64,000 nucleotides of DNA from CAYXDO01 sp964463485 (GTDB lineage Bacteria > Myxococcota > Kuafuiibacteriia > Kuafuiibacteriales > Kuafuiibacteriaceae), in contig CAYXDO010000049.1 of assembly GCA_964463485.1 (NCBI GenBank), positions 3,753 through 67,752 of the forward strand, given 5' to 3'. A program made the position numbers and the translations under genes. Of this stretch, positions 20,685 through 29,055 are shown piece after piece. The stretch's first letter is position 1. Each line of letters opens with the position of its first letter. The notes under the pieces were generated by a model, which saw only the letters and a program-made list of their open reading frames with translations, ran no database searches and was not told the origin of the DNA.

Positions 20685-23003
20685 GTGCGCGCGTGTCCCA
20701 AATGCCGCTCCGTCTTCTCGGGCGAGATCGAGTTCTGCGGCATCGACGGCGAACGCCTGGTCAAAGCCGACACCGATCCGCTGATCGGATTCACCGTCGA
20801 CCGCTACCAAGTGATCGAGCGCATCGGCGTGGGCGCCATGGGCTGCGTCTACCGCGCCAAACACGCCGTCATCGATCGTGAGTTCGCGGTGAAGGTCCTG
20901 TTCGGCGAGATGGCTTCGGACAAGAAGATCTCTCAGCGCTTCCGCAGAGAGGCGCAGGCGATCTCGCGCATGCGCCACCCCAACATCGTCAACATCACCG
21001 ACTTCGGCACCTCCTCCGAAGGCCTCAGCTTCCTCGTCATGGAGCTGATCCAAGGCGCGACGTTGAAAGACGTAGTTCGCAGCGGACAACTCAAGGGTCA
21101 GCTCGAGCGCATCAAGAACATCACCCGCCAGATCTGCGAGGGGCTCGGGGAGGCGCACAGCCGCGGCCTCGTGCACCGAGACATGAAGCCCGGCAACGTG
21201 ATGCTCGAAGCCGTCGGTACGCCGCGCGAGACCGTGAAGATCCTCGATTTCGGCATCGTCGGTCTGGCCGCGGACGGCGGCGAAGGGGACGAGCAAGCGC
21301 TCACGCACACCGGTGTCGCCCTAGGAACCCCCGCGTACATGGCTCCCGAGCAAGCCCAGGGCGACAAAGTCGGTCCGCCCGCCGATTTCTACGCGCTCGG
21401 TGTGATCCTCTTCGAGATGCTGGCCGGAAGCGCTCCGTTCAAAGGCACGCTCAGCCAGGTGATGGTGCAACACATCTCGACGCCCCCACCGCCCCTGCCG
21501 CCGTCCGGCGGCCTGGAGCACATCGCCTTTCGCCTCCTCGAAAAGCTCCCCGCGAACCGAATCGGCACGGCCCAAGACCTCCTCGCCGTGATCGATAGCC
21601 TGCCCTTCCTTGGGCCACCGGGCACGGAGCCGATCGCACCCCCGCGCGCCCACTCAGGCACCGGAGCTTCGAACCCGGCCTTCGCTTCGAACCCGGCGTT
21701 CACTTCGAACCCATCGAACCCATCGGTTCGGCCACAAAACCTGCTCGCTTCCTCGCCGTCCCTCTCCCAAGTCCCTGGGTTGCCAAGCTACGGGCCCATC
21801 CCCACGGGCAGCACCACCAGCATTCCTGGGATCCCAGACGGACCCATGCTCTCCCCTGTCGCGAGCGTCCCCTCGCTGGGTGCCATTCAGATCCCGCCCG
21901 GCGGTCCGTCCGCCGGGTTGGCGTCGCCACCAGTCGGCGAAACGATGCTCGGACCCGCGGCCACCGGGCCCTCGCTGGGCGCGATTCCTCCGGCCCCTGC
22001 CTTCCTTCGAGACAACGTAGATTTCACGAGCTCCGACCGCGCCACGCTCTCTCGTCAGGCCATCAAGACCAAGAGCTCGCTGCCTGCCATCCTCGGGATC
22101 GCGGCCGTACTCGGACTCGGCGTCGCCGCCGTGATCGCGCTGAAGCTCCGGCCAAACGACGAAGTCACGATCACCGCTGCACCCGACCCTGAAAGAGCTC
22201 CCCCAGATCGCGCGACACCGCCCCCACCGCCGCCTCCCCTCGCGCCGGTGAGTACGCCCGATGCCGCTGTGAGTGTCGTCAAGGCGCCCGAAACTCCTGC
22301 CAAGGCGCCCGACGTCGCCCCGACTCTGAAACCGCCGAAGAGTCCGATTGTCGCACCCATCACCAAGTTACCACCCACGAAGCTCCCAGAGCCCGAGAAG
22401 CCCCCGAAGGCTAAGTCCCCCGAGCTGGAGTGGGAGGCCCCGAATCCTACGCCCGCAAGCAAAGCGGAGGAGCTCCTGGCGACCGGTACCGTCAAAGTGC
22501 GCGTCACCGCAGGCGGCGCCGACCTCTCCGCCAAGATCTACGTCGACGGAAAGCTCGAGTCCAAGGCCCCCGCAACCCTGTCCCTCGGGGTCGGAGAGCA
22601 CCTCGTCAAAATCGTGACCGATGACGGAACCGCCGCCGAAAGAAAGGTCTTCGTCCGACCCGGCTCCATGGAGTCGACCGTCTTCGAATTCACGGAGTAC
22701 GACCCACCCACCGCTCACTCCGCTCCCAGAGCTCTCGCGCCAGCACCGGATCGTCGGTCCGTCGATGCGCCGAACGTTCGTACCCCTCATGATAATAACG
22801 ACCGCTCTCACCCGCCAACTCGAGCGCTGTCGCCACCCGAATCACCGCCGCAGCGCCCTCCTCGCTCGTCTTCATCCCACGCACGAGCACGGAACGCATG
22901 GGCCATGGCACCGCGCGCCAAATCTCCGAGCCAATCACCCCCGGATGCACCGCATACGCACACACCTTGCTCGGATCGAGCCGCCTCGCGAGCTCCTTGG
23001 TGA
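20685..23003 (+). CDS. Ser/Thr protein kinase with zinc ribbon and PEGA domain
   Basis: GTG start. A short zinc-ribbon-like N-terminus (CPKC...C) precedes the kinase domain: GVGAMGCVY, AVKV (Lys70), HRDMKPGN, DFGIVG, MAPEQ. A long Pro/Ser linker (~310-465) leads to one transmembrane helix (LPAILGIAAVLGLGVAAVIA), a Pro-rich stretch and an extracytoplasmic PEGA-like domain (TVKVRVTAGGADLSAKIYVD; ~605-660). The natural end seems to be near residue 668 (VFEFTEYDPP). Beyond that, ~100 residues are low-complexity and are the exact antisense of the SDR gene, a 314-bp tail-to-tail overlap, so an original stop was probably lost. Confidence 0.9.
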   Translation: MRACPKCRSVFSGEIEFCGIDGERLVKADTDPLIGFTVDRYQVIERIGVGAMGCVYRAKHAVIDREFAVKVLFGEMASDKKISQRFRREAQAISRMRHPNIVNITDFGTSSEGLSFLVMELIQGATLKDVVRSGQLKGQLERIKNITRQICEGLGEAHSRGLVHRDMKPGNVMLEAVGTPRETVKILDFGIVGLAADGGEGDEQALTHTGVALGTPAYMAPEQAQGDKVGPPADFYALGVILFEMLAGSAPFKGTLSQVMVQHISTPPPPLPPSGGLEHIAFRLLEKLPANRIGTAQDLLAVIDSLPFLGPPGTEPIAPPRAHSGTGASNPAFASNPAFTSNPSNPSVRPQNLLASSPSLSQVPGLPSYGPIPTGSTTSIPGIPDGPMLSPVASVPSLGAIQIPPGGPSAGLASPPVGETMLGPAATGPSLGAIPPAPAFLRDNVDFTSSDRATLSRQAIKTKSSLPAILGIAAVLGLGVAAVIALKLRPNDEVTITAAPDPERAPPDRATPPPPPPPLAPVSTPDAAVSVVKAPETPAKAPDVAPTLKPPKSPIVAPITKLPPTKLPEPEKPPKAKSPELEWEAPNPTPASKAEELLATGTVKVRVTAGGADLSAKIYVDGKLESKAPATLSLGVGEHLVKIVTDDGTAAERKVFVRPGSMESTVFEFTEYDPPTAHSAPRALAPAPDRRSVDAPNVRTPHDNNDRSHPPTRALSPPESPPQRPPRSSSSHARARNAWAMAPRAKSPSQSPPDAPHTHTPCSDRAASRAPW

Positions 23004-23541
23004 ACAGCACGTTGCAGAACTTGGCGATCCGATACTCTCGCATCCCGCCAAGACCAAAATACAACCTCGCAGGCGTCCGAAGACGCTCGAAATCGAGGGC
23101 TCCGGCTCGGTAGTGGGTGTTGCTCGATACGTTGACGATTCGAGCAGGCGGTGACAGCGCGTCCAGCAACAGGCGCGTGAACAGAAAATGCCCGAGATGA
23201 TTGACGCCAAAAGTCAGCTCGGACCCATCCTTGGTCAACCCAGGCTGGCTCGCCAAACCGGCATTGTTGATCAGCACCGAAAACGCGCTCCCTAGCTTCA
23301 GCGCCTTGACCGCCTCGGCTGCCCGCCGGACCGACGCCAGCTCGGCTAAGTCGAGCTCGACGAAATCGGCCTGCCCACCTCGCTGCCGAATCGCTTGAAG
23401 CACCGGCCGAGTCTTCTCTTCCGATCGACAAGCCAGGACGACCCGGGCGCCCCGCGCGGCAAGGCCCTCCGCAACGCCGCGGCCGATTCCGGTGTTCGCT
23501 CCGGTAATGACGATCGCTTTACCTTCGAGATCCTTCGGCAT
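22690..23541 (-). CDS. Short-chain dehydrogenase/reductase (retinol-dehydrogenase-like)
   Basis: The open frame extends upstream to 24285, through the antisense of the deformylase gene, but the ATG at 23541 gives the family N-terminus MPKDLEGKAIVITGANTGIG with the TGxxxGxG cofactor motif. Also seen: NNAG, VNHLGHF, NVSS and YRIAKFCN (Y-x3-K). At 283 aa it is a normal classical SDR, and its C-terminus (DPVLARELWERSERW) matches the RDH11-14/WW-oxidoreductase-like subgroup, so the 3' end is real despite overlapping the kinase frame. NADP-dependent reduction of an aldehyde or ketone is expected; substrate unknown. Deformylase lies 32 bp upstream. Confidence 0.92.
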   Translation of the reverse strand: MPKDLEGKAIVITGANTGIGRGVAEGLAARGARVVLACRSEEKTRPVLQAIRQRGGQADFVELDLAELASVRRAAEAVKALKLGSAFSVLINNAGLASQPGLTKDGSELTFGVNHLGHFLFTRLLLDALSPPARIVNVSSNTHYRAGALDFERLRTPARLYFGLGGMREYRIAKFCNVLFTKELARRLDPSKVCAYAVHPGVIGSEIWRAVPWPMRSVLVRGMKTSEEGAAAVIRVATALELAGESGRYYHEGYERSAHRRTDDPVLARELWERSERWVGRTP

Positions 23542-23573
23542 ACGAGACCAGATCTCCCGGCCCCGCCAGGAGG

Positions 23574-24215
23574 TCAACCGCCGAACCGATCCACCACCGC
23601 GCGGGCCTTGGGAAAGTACGCCTCCCGATGGTACCGATCGAACTCGGCGAGCGTCGTCAACGACCGTGGGTCCTTCACCCGATCCAGAAAAAGCGTAGCG
23701 TTCAGGTGGTCGACCTCGTGTTGGTACGTGCCTGCGGAAATCCCACGAGCAACCCTGTCGACGGGCTGGCCGTCGCGGTCGAAACCCATGACCCGAATCT
23801 CGGCAAATCGCTCCACGAGGCCCCTCAAGTTGGGCACGCTGAGGCAGCCTTCGTAATTCCCGAAAATCTCCGCCGTGAGCGGCGCAAGCACGGGGTTGAT
23901 CAGCACGGTCAACGGTATGTCGGGCGCGTATGGGTAGCGCGCATTGGCGCGAACCTCGAGCACGCAAATTTGAACGCTCTCGTGGACCTGCGGAGCTGCA
24001 AGCCCCGCTCCCATCGCGTCCCGCATCGTGGCGATCATGTCGTCGATCAGCTCTTGAATCGGAGCGCTGCGAATCTCCGAGATGGGTACGGGGTCGGCGA
24101 CCCTTCGAAGAATCGGGTGCCCAATCTGCGCGATCTTTCGAATCGTCGGCGTGCGTTCCACGATCGATTCTCTCGGCCGAGCCCCCACGGCTGTCAACCT
24201 CGCAGTCACCAGCAC
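23574..24215 (-). CDS. def: Peptide deformylase
   Basis: All three catalytic motifs are present: GAGLAAPQ (motif I), EGCLSVP (metal-ligand Cys), and QHEVDHL (HExxH). It removes the N-formyl group from nascent proteins using Fe2+/Zn2+. The ATG at 24215 gives 213 aa; a GTG at 24161, preceded by GAGAGAA, would start closer to the usual N-terminus (TIRKIAQIGHPILR) and may be the true start. Divergent from the lipoprotein at 24243; probably co-transcribed with the SDR. Confidence 0.96.
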   Translation of the reverse strand: MLVTARLTAVGARPRESIVERTPTIRKIAQIGHPILRRVADPVPISEIRSAPIQELIDDMIATMRDAMGAGLAAPQVHESVQICVLEVRANARYPYAPDIPLTVLINPVLAPLTAEIFGNYEGCLSVPNLRGLVERFAEIRVMGFDRDGQPVDRVARGISAGTYQHEVDHLNATLFLDRVKDPRSLTTLAEFDRYHREAYFPKARAVVDRFGG

Positions 24216-24242
24216 TCATCCCCTGCCAGGGACGAGCGGCCG

Positions 24243-24944
24243 ATGCGGAGCGTTCGAAATGGGTCCATCGTTCCCGCCGTGACACCGGTGCCCACGAGCG
24301 CTCTCCTCGTCCTCGCGACCTCGCTCGCCTGCGGGTCGAACCCAGCGGACGAGCCCTTGGACTCAGGGGCGAAAGCCGATGGATCGACCAACACCGACGC
24401 GAGCTCTCACCCCTGCGTTGCCTCCTTCGGCGACGAGCTCACCAACGGCTTCGGCCGGATCGACGGAACGCTCGTCGCCATCGTCGAGCCCACCGACACC
24501 GAATGCCCGCTCTTCAACGACGACCATCTCGTCCTCGAAGTCATGATGATGGGTAAAGTATATCGTATGGTCGTCAATATCGTGTCGGACGGTCGTAGTG
24601 GAACGGACACCCGAGTACGGCTCGCGGAGCTCGACCACGACCTCCCTGGACCCCCTTGGGCCGAGGGTTGGCACACTGGACTCTCCCTGGACTACCCATC
24701 GACGCTCGGAGTGCATTCGTCGACGACCAGCTTCGTCCCCTTCGAAATGAGTGCCTTGGTCGAGCGCGTGGCGGACAACCTCGAGCTCGGCCAGCCGATG
24801 AGTGTGTATGCCTCGAGCCAAAACCGGCCCTCCGGCGCACACCTCGTACATCGGAATGGCGAGCGAGACGATGGCGCCATCGTTGCAAGCGCCTCGACCG
24901 CACCTCGGTTCCTGTTGTTCGCCTTCGACGGCCAAGTCTTCTGA
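24243..24944 (+). CDS. Small lipoprotein, unknown function
   Basis: The open frame continues upstream in the antisense of def, but the ATG at 24243 follows GGACGAG and gives a signal peptide with a lipobox (LLVLATSLACGS). The mature part (~205 aa) has an acidic Ser/Asp-rich linker then a compact domain with two Cys. No motif recognised. It converges with ttcA 13 bp downstream. Confidence 0.75.
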   Translation: MRSVRNGSIVPAVTPVPTSALLVLATSLACGSNPADEPLDSGAKADGSTNTDASSHPCVASFGDELTNGFGRIDGTLVAIVEPTDTECPLFNDDHLVLEVMMMGKVYRMVVNIVSDGRSGTDTRVRLAELDHDLPGPPWAEGWHTGLSLDYPSTLGVHSSTTSFVPFEMSALVERVADNLELGQPMSVYASSQNRPSGAHLVHRNGERDDGAIVASASTAPRFLLFAFDGQVF

Positions 24945-24957
24945 GCTGCCGTGTCTG

Positions 24958-25803
24958 CTACCCGATCACGCGGAGCTTCGGTGCCGCCAAGAAGCGAGCT
25001 TCGGGCTTCGGAGCTTCTCGAGCGGGACGAATGTCCGGCCCCCGAGCGCTCCACGCCGCCAGCAAGTCACGATCGAGCAAGTGGGTCGGCCGCACGTTGC
25101 GCAACGCATTGAGCATGATTTGACGAACATTCGGATTCTGAGCCTCGAGGTCCGAGATCATCTTGGACATCGCGTCCCGCTGACTCTGTTGCGACCCGCA
25201 GAGATTACACGGGAGGATCGGGAAGGCCAAACGCCCAGCGAGCTCCGCGATGTCCGACTCGGCACACTCGATCAGCGGTCGGATCACCTCGAAGCGCCCG
25301 TCGTCGCTCCGGTACTTCGCAGGCATGGCCTGCATTTTCCCGGAAAAAAACAGATTCATCATGAACGTCTCGAGCGAGTCGTCTCGGTGGTGACCCAGCG
25401 CGATCTTGTTCATCCCGAGTCTCTCCGCCGCGGTGTACAGTATGCCTCGACGCAACCGGGAACACATGGAGCAGTAAGATTTCCCTTCCTCGGTGTGTTC
25501 GACGACGACGGAATAGGTGTCCTCCTCGAGAAGCTCGAAGCGAAGCTCGGCTTGAGCTCCCAAGAACTCCACCAGACGCGCTCCATCATACCCGGGTTGT
25601 TTCTGGTCGAGGTGAACGGCCACGAGCTCGATCGAAAAAGGCAACCTTCGCTGAATCTTCCGGAGGACGTGTAACATCACGTGGCTGTCTTTGCCTCCGG
25701 AGAGGCAGACCATGACGCGGTCTCCTGGAGCGAGCAGTGAATAGTCGCGGCACGTGTGCTGAACCGATGAAATCAGCTTCTCTTCGAGAGTATCCCTGGG
25801 CAC
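24958..25803 (-). CDS. ttcA: tRNA 2-thiocytidine biosynthesis protein TtcA
   Basis: An adenine-nucleotide alpha-hydrolase of the TtcA/TtuA class, 281 aa. The PP-loop is CLSGGKDSHVML; cluster-binding cysteines lie in YCSMCSR and LPCNLCG; GHHRDDSLET is the second nucleotide motif. It would thiolate C32 of certain tRNAs with a 4Fe-4S cluster. ATG start at 25803. A 180-bp gap to the aminotransferase stop should hold its promoter; no clear elements seen. Confidence 0.94.
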   Translation of the reverse strand: MPRDTLEEKLISSVQHTCRDYSLLAPGDRVMVCLSGGKDSHVMLHVLRKIQRRLPFSIELVAVHLDQKQPGYDGARLVEFLGAQAELRFELLEEDTYSVVVEHTEEGKSYCSMCSRLRRGILYTAAERLGMNKIALGHHRDDSLETFMMNLFFSGKMQAMPAKYRSDDGRFEVIRPLIECAESDIAELAGRLAFPILPCNLCGSQQSQRDAMSKMISDLEAQNPNVRQIMLNALRNVRPTHLLDRDLLAAWSARGPDIRPAREAPKPEARFLAAPKLRVIG

Positions 25804-25983
25804 CAGACGACCCTATGCGAACGAGCCCACGAAAGAAAAGCAAGAAGTCGTCGCTCGCCGAAGTACCGAGACTGGAATTGCCGGGTGCCCGTCGTGCCCG
25901 TGCCCGATTCGAGACTTAGCAGGTCGAAAAAGGCTCCGAAACTCATGCCATGCCCGCGCTCGTGCCGGGGAAATACGCCTTCC

Positions 25984-27102
25984 TCACTGCACCCGCGCGA
26001 CGATTCGAGCCATCCCCTCGTCGAGCTCATCGGGCCGGCCGATCAAGCTCACCACCACCCCGTGCTCCGCTCCGAACAAATAGCCTGGGTGGACCGCAAC
26101 TCCGTCTCCCTCCACGAAGAGCAGCGCCCAATCTTCGTCACTCTCCGTCCTCGGCAAATCGACGAACGCGCTCCACCCCCCCTGCCGCCGCCGCGCTCGT
26201 AGCGGCGTCCCCGCGAGTCGCCGGTCCAGCATCTGGGCGTTTTGGCGAATCCGCGCCCGAAGCCCCTCCTGAAAAAACGGCGTCGCAGCCAAAATGGCCG
26301 GCAGCGCGAGCTGAATCCCCGTCGACACCGAAAGGTAAGTATCCGCGACGATCTCGAGTCTCGCGAGCGACTCACTCACCAGCTCCTCCGGACCTGAAAT
26401 GACGATCCATCCCAGCTTGTGTTGAGGGAGCCCCGCGACCTTGCTGAGGCCGTTCAACGAAAACGTGAGTTGCTCCGAGCCAATCAGCGACGCCCGCCGA
26501 TGCCCGCCGTTCTCTTCTACGTAGTCAGCAAAGACTTCGTCGCTGATGATCGCTCCGAGCTCTCCGAGCGATGCCCTCAGGTGACTCGTCTCTTCGGGGT
26601 CCAAAAGACTCCCGGTCGGGTTGTTAGGCGACACGACGATCGCGACCTTGGCCGGCGAGACTGAGGTTCGGTCGAGGTACCACGTCCCGTCGTAACCAAG
26701 TGAGTACGGAGCCACCCGGACGTCGGACACTTCCGCGAGAAACTCGAACAGGGGATAACTCGGCTTGGGGATCGAGACGACCTCATCGACCTCGCACAAC
26801 AACCGAAACAGGTAGCCATAAGCCTCGCTCGTCGAAGCCACGATCGCGACGCGCGCAGGGTCTACAGGAATCCCCCGGCGGTCGTAATACGCTGCGATGG
26901 CTTCTCGAGCGCTCGCGAGCCCGAGGGCTTGGGGCTCATAGGATCCCGTCGGAAGCGCGGCCGGCATCATCGATTGGTCGAGCCCCACCCGCGTCGGGTT
27001 GGACACGGTCAAATCGATGAAACCTGGGAGTTGCCGCCGCCTCGCGACGGCGATCGAAAGCCGATTGGGGTCGCGCCCCCAGGAGGTCCGACGAGTGAAC
27101 AT
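25984..27102 (-). CDS. PLP-dependent aminotransferase, class I/II
   Basis: A fold-type I aminotransferase of 372 aa. The N-terminus has LTVSNPTRVG, the core SPNNPTG (Asn for cofactor), DEVFADY (Asp for pyridine N), and SLNGLSKVAGLPQHKLGW with the Schiff-base Lys after Ser. It is closest in style to alanine/aspartate-type enzymes, but substrate is not predictable. ATG start at 27102, 57 bp from the divergent kinase gene. Confidence 0.92.
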   Translation of the reverse strand: MFTRRTSWGRDPNRLSIAVARRRQLPGFIDLTVSNPTRVGLDQSMMPAALPTGSYEPQALGLASAREAIAAYYDRRGIPVDPARVAIVASTSEAYGYLFRLLCEVDEVVSIPKPSYPLFEFLAEVSDVRVAPYSLGYDGTWYLDRTSVSPAKVAIVVSPNNPTGSLLDPEETSHLRASLGELGAIISDEVFADYVEENGGHRRASLIGSEQLTFSLNGLSKVAGLPQHKLGWIVISGPEELVSESLARLEIVADTYLSVSTGIQLALPAILAATPFFQEGLRARIRQNAQMLDRRLAGTPLRARRRQGGWSAFVDLPRTESDEDWALLFVEGDGVAVHPGYLFGAEHGVVVSLIGRPDELDEGMARIVARVQ

Positions 27103-27158
27103 GCTCAGCGCCTTCGCGAGGCCGTTCCCCTCATTTCGGTCTCCTGTATGATGCCGCC

Positions 27159-29042
27159 GTGGCCGAGCAGGGCAACGTCTTTGGCTTCTACGTGCTGCTC
27201 AGGAGCCTCGGCAGCGGCGGCATGGGAGAAGTCTCGCTGGCCAAGCCGCTGGCCGAGAACTGCGGAATCCCAACGCCCGTCGTCGTCAAACGGCTGCACT
27301 CGGAGCTCGCCACTCATGAGCACTTCGTTCGCCGCTTCGAACACGAGGCCAAGATCGCCGCCGCGATCTCTCACTCGAACGTCGCCAAAGTCTATGACGC
27401 AGGGCGCGTCGACGACACGCTGTACCTCACGATGCAGTACATCGAGGGCTGGTCCGTCGCCAAAGTCCTCGAACATTTGAACGCCCGGCAACAACACGTC
27501 TCCATTCGTTCGATCGCCGACGTCGTCATCGGCGTCCTCAGAGGCACCGGATCGCTCCACAACGCCAAAGACGAGCAAGGCGTCTCGCTCGCGATCGTGC
27601 ACCGCGACATTTGTCCCAAGAACGTGATGCTCGATCACAACCGTGAGCCCTGCCTCATCGACTTCGGGCTCGGCAAGTCGAAGTATCAGGATTGGAAGAC
27701 CCGCACCGGCACCGTCATGGGCACGCCCGGTTACATGGCGCCAGAGCAAGTCCTCGCGGAACAGGTCGATCACCGCACAGACCTATACGCCTGCGGAATC
27801 ATCCTCTGGGAGCTCCTCGCGTTGCGCCCGTATATCGATCGCGGGCCGCTCTCGGAGATGCTTCGAAAGTCTGCGCTTCCCGAGCCGAGACCGCTCTCCG
27901 CGATCCGTCCCGGCACTTCTGCCGAGCTCGAAGCCGTGGCGCTCAAGGCGCTCGCACGCGAAGCACCCGATCGATTCAACTCGGCTGAGGAGTTCATCGA
28001 GGCGCTCGACAAGACGGTCCCCCAAAAAGAGGAGCTCCCGACCATCGTCGATCTCATCGGCACTTCGTTCCAAACCGACCTCGACACGCTGCGCGGCGAG
28101 ACCACCCGACTGATTCAAAACACCAAGCCGCGGTTTGGAACGACCAAGGCGATCAAGCCTCCGCCCGAGACCTTCGCCGTCCGCCCGGACGTCGCGATTG
28201 GAGATCTCCGCACGCGCTTCGAGGAAGCCGCGAAGGCCGAAGCGTTCGCGCCGTCGGCCTCCGACGCCTCCTACGAGACGATCATTCCGGACTCTGACGA
28301 TCTCCTTTCGTCACCCACTCAGTCCGGAGAACGACCGAAGCCCGTCGTCGTTCCGCTTCCGGTCCCATTGGGCCGGGGCTCGACGCCCGCACCGGCGGCG
28401 TCGAGCAGCGCCTCGCTCGACGCGCGCGGACCAGTAGCCCTCGCCGCACCTGAGAAAAAATCGAAGACCGCCGCGATCGTCGCGCTCGTGTTCGCGGCCC
28501 TCGCCGCAACCTTCTTGCTCGGCCGCATCAGCGCAAGGCCCCCCGTGGATGTCGAAGCGGTCGCGCCCATGGAGCCCCCGCAGGTCGGTGCCAAGGGCCT
28601 CAAGCCCGATCCAACTCCGGAGCCCGTTGTCAGGCCCAGCTCCGATACGCCGCCGAACCCGAGCGCCACGCCCACAGCGCCCGGCCCGAGCGCGCCTCAC
28701 CCCGTCACGGTCGCGCCTCCCTCAGACTCGACCAAACCAACTCCGCGCCCCGCACCTTCGCCCATCACCAAGCCCCAAGCCGCTGAGCCGGTCGTCGAAC
28801 CACCCGAACCGACCCCAACCGAACAACCTGCGCCCCCGCCTCCGCCCGCCGGCGACGATCTCGCCTCGCTCTCTTCGCGAGCCCAGACGCTCCTCTCCAG
28901 CGCGATTCAGCTGCAGAAATCATCGGCCGAACCCAAGAGATCAAAGCTGTTGGAGCTCATCGTGCGCATTCAGAGCGAGGTTTCCGCACCCAACCGAGAT
29001 CGCCTCGATGGGTTGGCTCGAGAGCTCGAAGCACTCAAATGA
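27159..29042 (+). CDS. Membrane-anchored Ser/Thr protein kinase (paralogue of the 1350 kinase)
   Basis: GTG start in frame with the kinase domain; two nearby ATGs are out of frame. Motifs: SLGSGGMGEVSLA, VVKR, HRDICPKN, DFGLGKSKYQDW, MAPEQ. The activation-segment wording (GLGxSxxQDWxTRTG) is nearly the same as in the kinase at 1350-2972, supporting recent common origin. A linker, one transmembrane helix (AAIVALVFAALAATFLLG), a Pro-rich stretch and a ~60-residue helical tail follow. The next gene, a lipoprotein, begins 13 bp downstream. Kinase, propeller lipoprotein and PEGA protein recur here as at 1.3-6.4 kb. Confidence 0.93.
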   Translation: MAEQGNVFGFYVLLRSLGSGGMGEVSLAKPLAENCGIPTPVVVKRLHSELATHEHFVRRFEHEAKIAAAISHSNVAKVYDAGRVDDTLYLTMQYIEGWSVAKVLEHLNARQQHVSIRSIADVVIGVLRGTGSLHNAKDEQGVSLAIVHRDICPKNVMLDHNREPCLIDFGLGKSKYQDWKTRTGTVMGTPGYMAPEQVLAEQVDHRTDLYACGIILWELLALRPYIDRGPLSEMLRKSALPEPRPLSAIRPGTSAELEAVALKALAREAPDRFNSAEEFIEALDKTVPQKEELPTIVDLIGTSFQTDLDTLRGETTRLIQNTKPRFGTTKAIKPPPETFAVRPDVAIGDLRTRFEEAAKAEAFAPSASDASYETIIPDSDDLLSSPTQSGERPKPVVVPLPVPLGRGSTPAPAASSSASLDARGPVALAAPEKKSKTAAIVALVFAALAATFLLGRISARPPVDVEAVAPMEPPQVGAKGLKPDPTPEPVVRPSSDTPPNPSATPTAPGPSAPHPVTVAPPSDSTKPTPRPAPSPITKPQAAEPVVEPPEPTPTEQPAPPPPPAGDDLASLSSRAQTLLSSAIQLQKSSAEPKRSKLLELIVRIQSEVSAPNRDRLDGLARELEALK

Positions 29043-29055
29043 GCCGAACGTATGA

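Noticed and set aside
23628..24242. Upstream part of the lipoprotein frame at 24243-24944
   Set aside because: It is the antisense of the peptide deformylase gene; the ATG at 24243 gives a proper lipoprotein signal.
25815..25919. Small ORF beginning MRTSPRKKSKKSS between ttcA and the aminotransferase gene
   Set aside because: 34 codons, no ribosome site, basic composition typical of chance frames in high-GC DNA; lies in the presumed ttcA promoter region.
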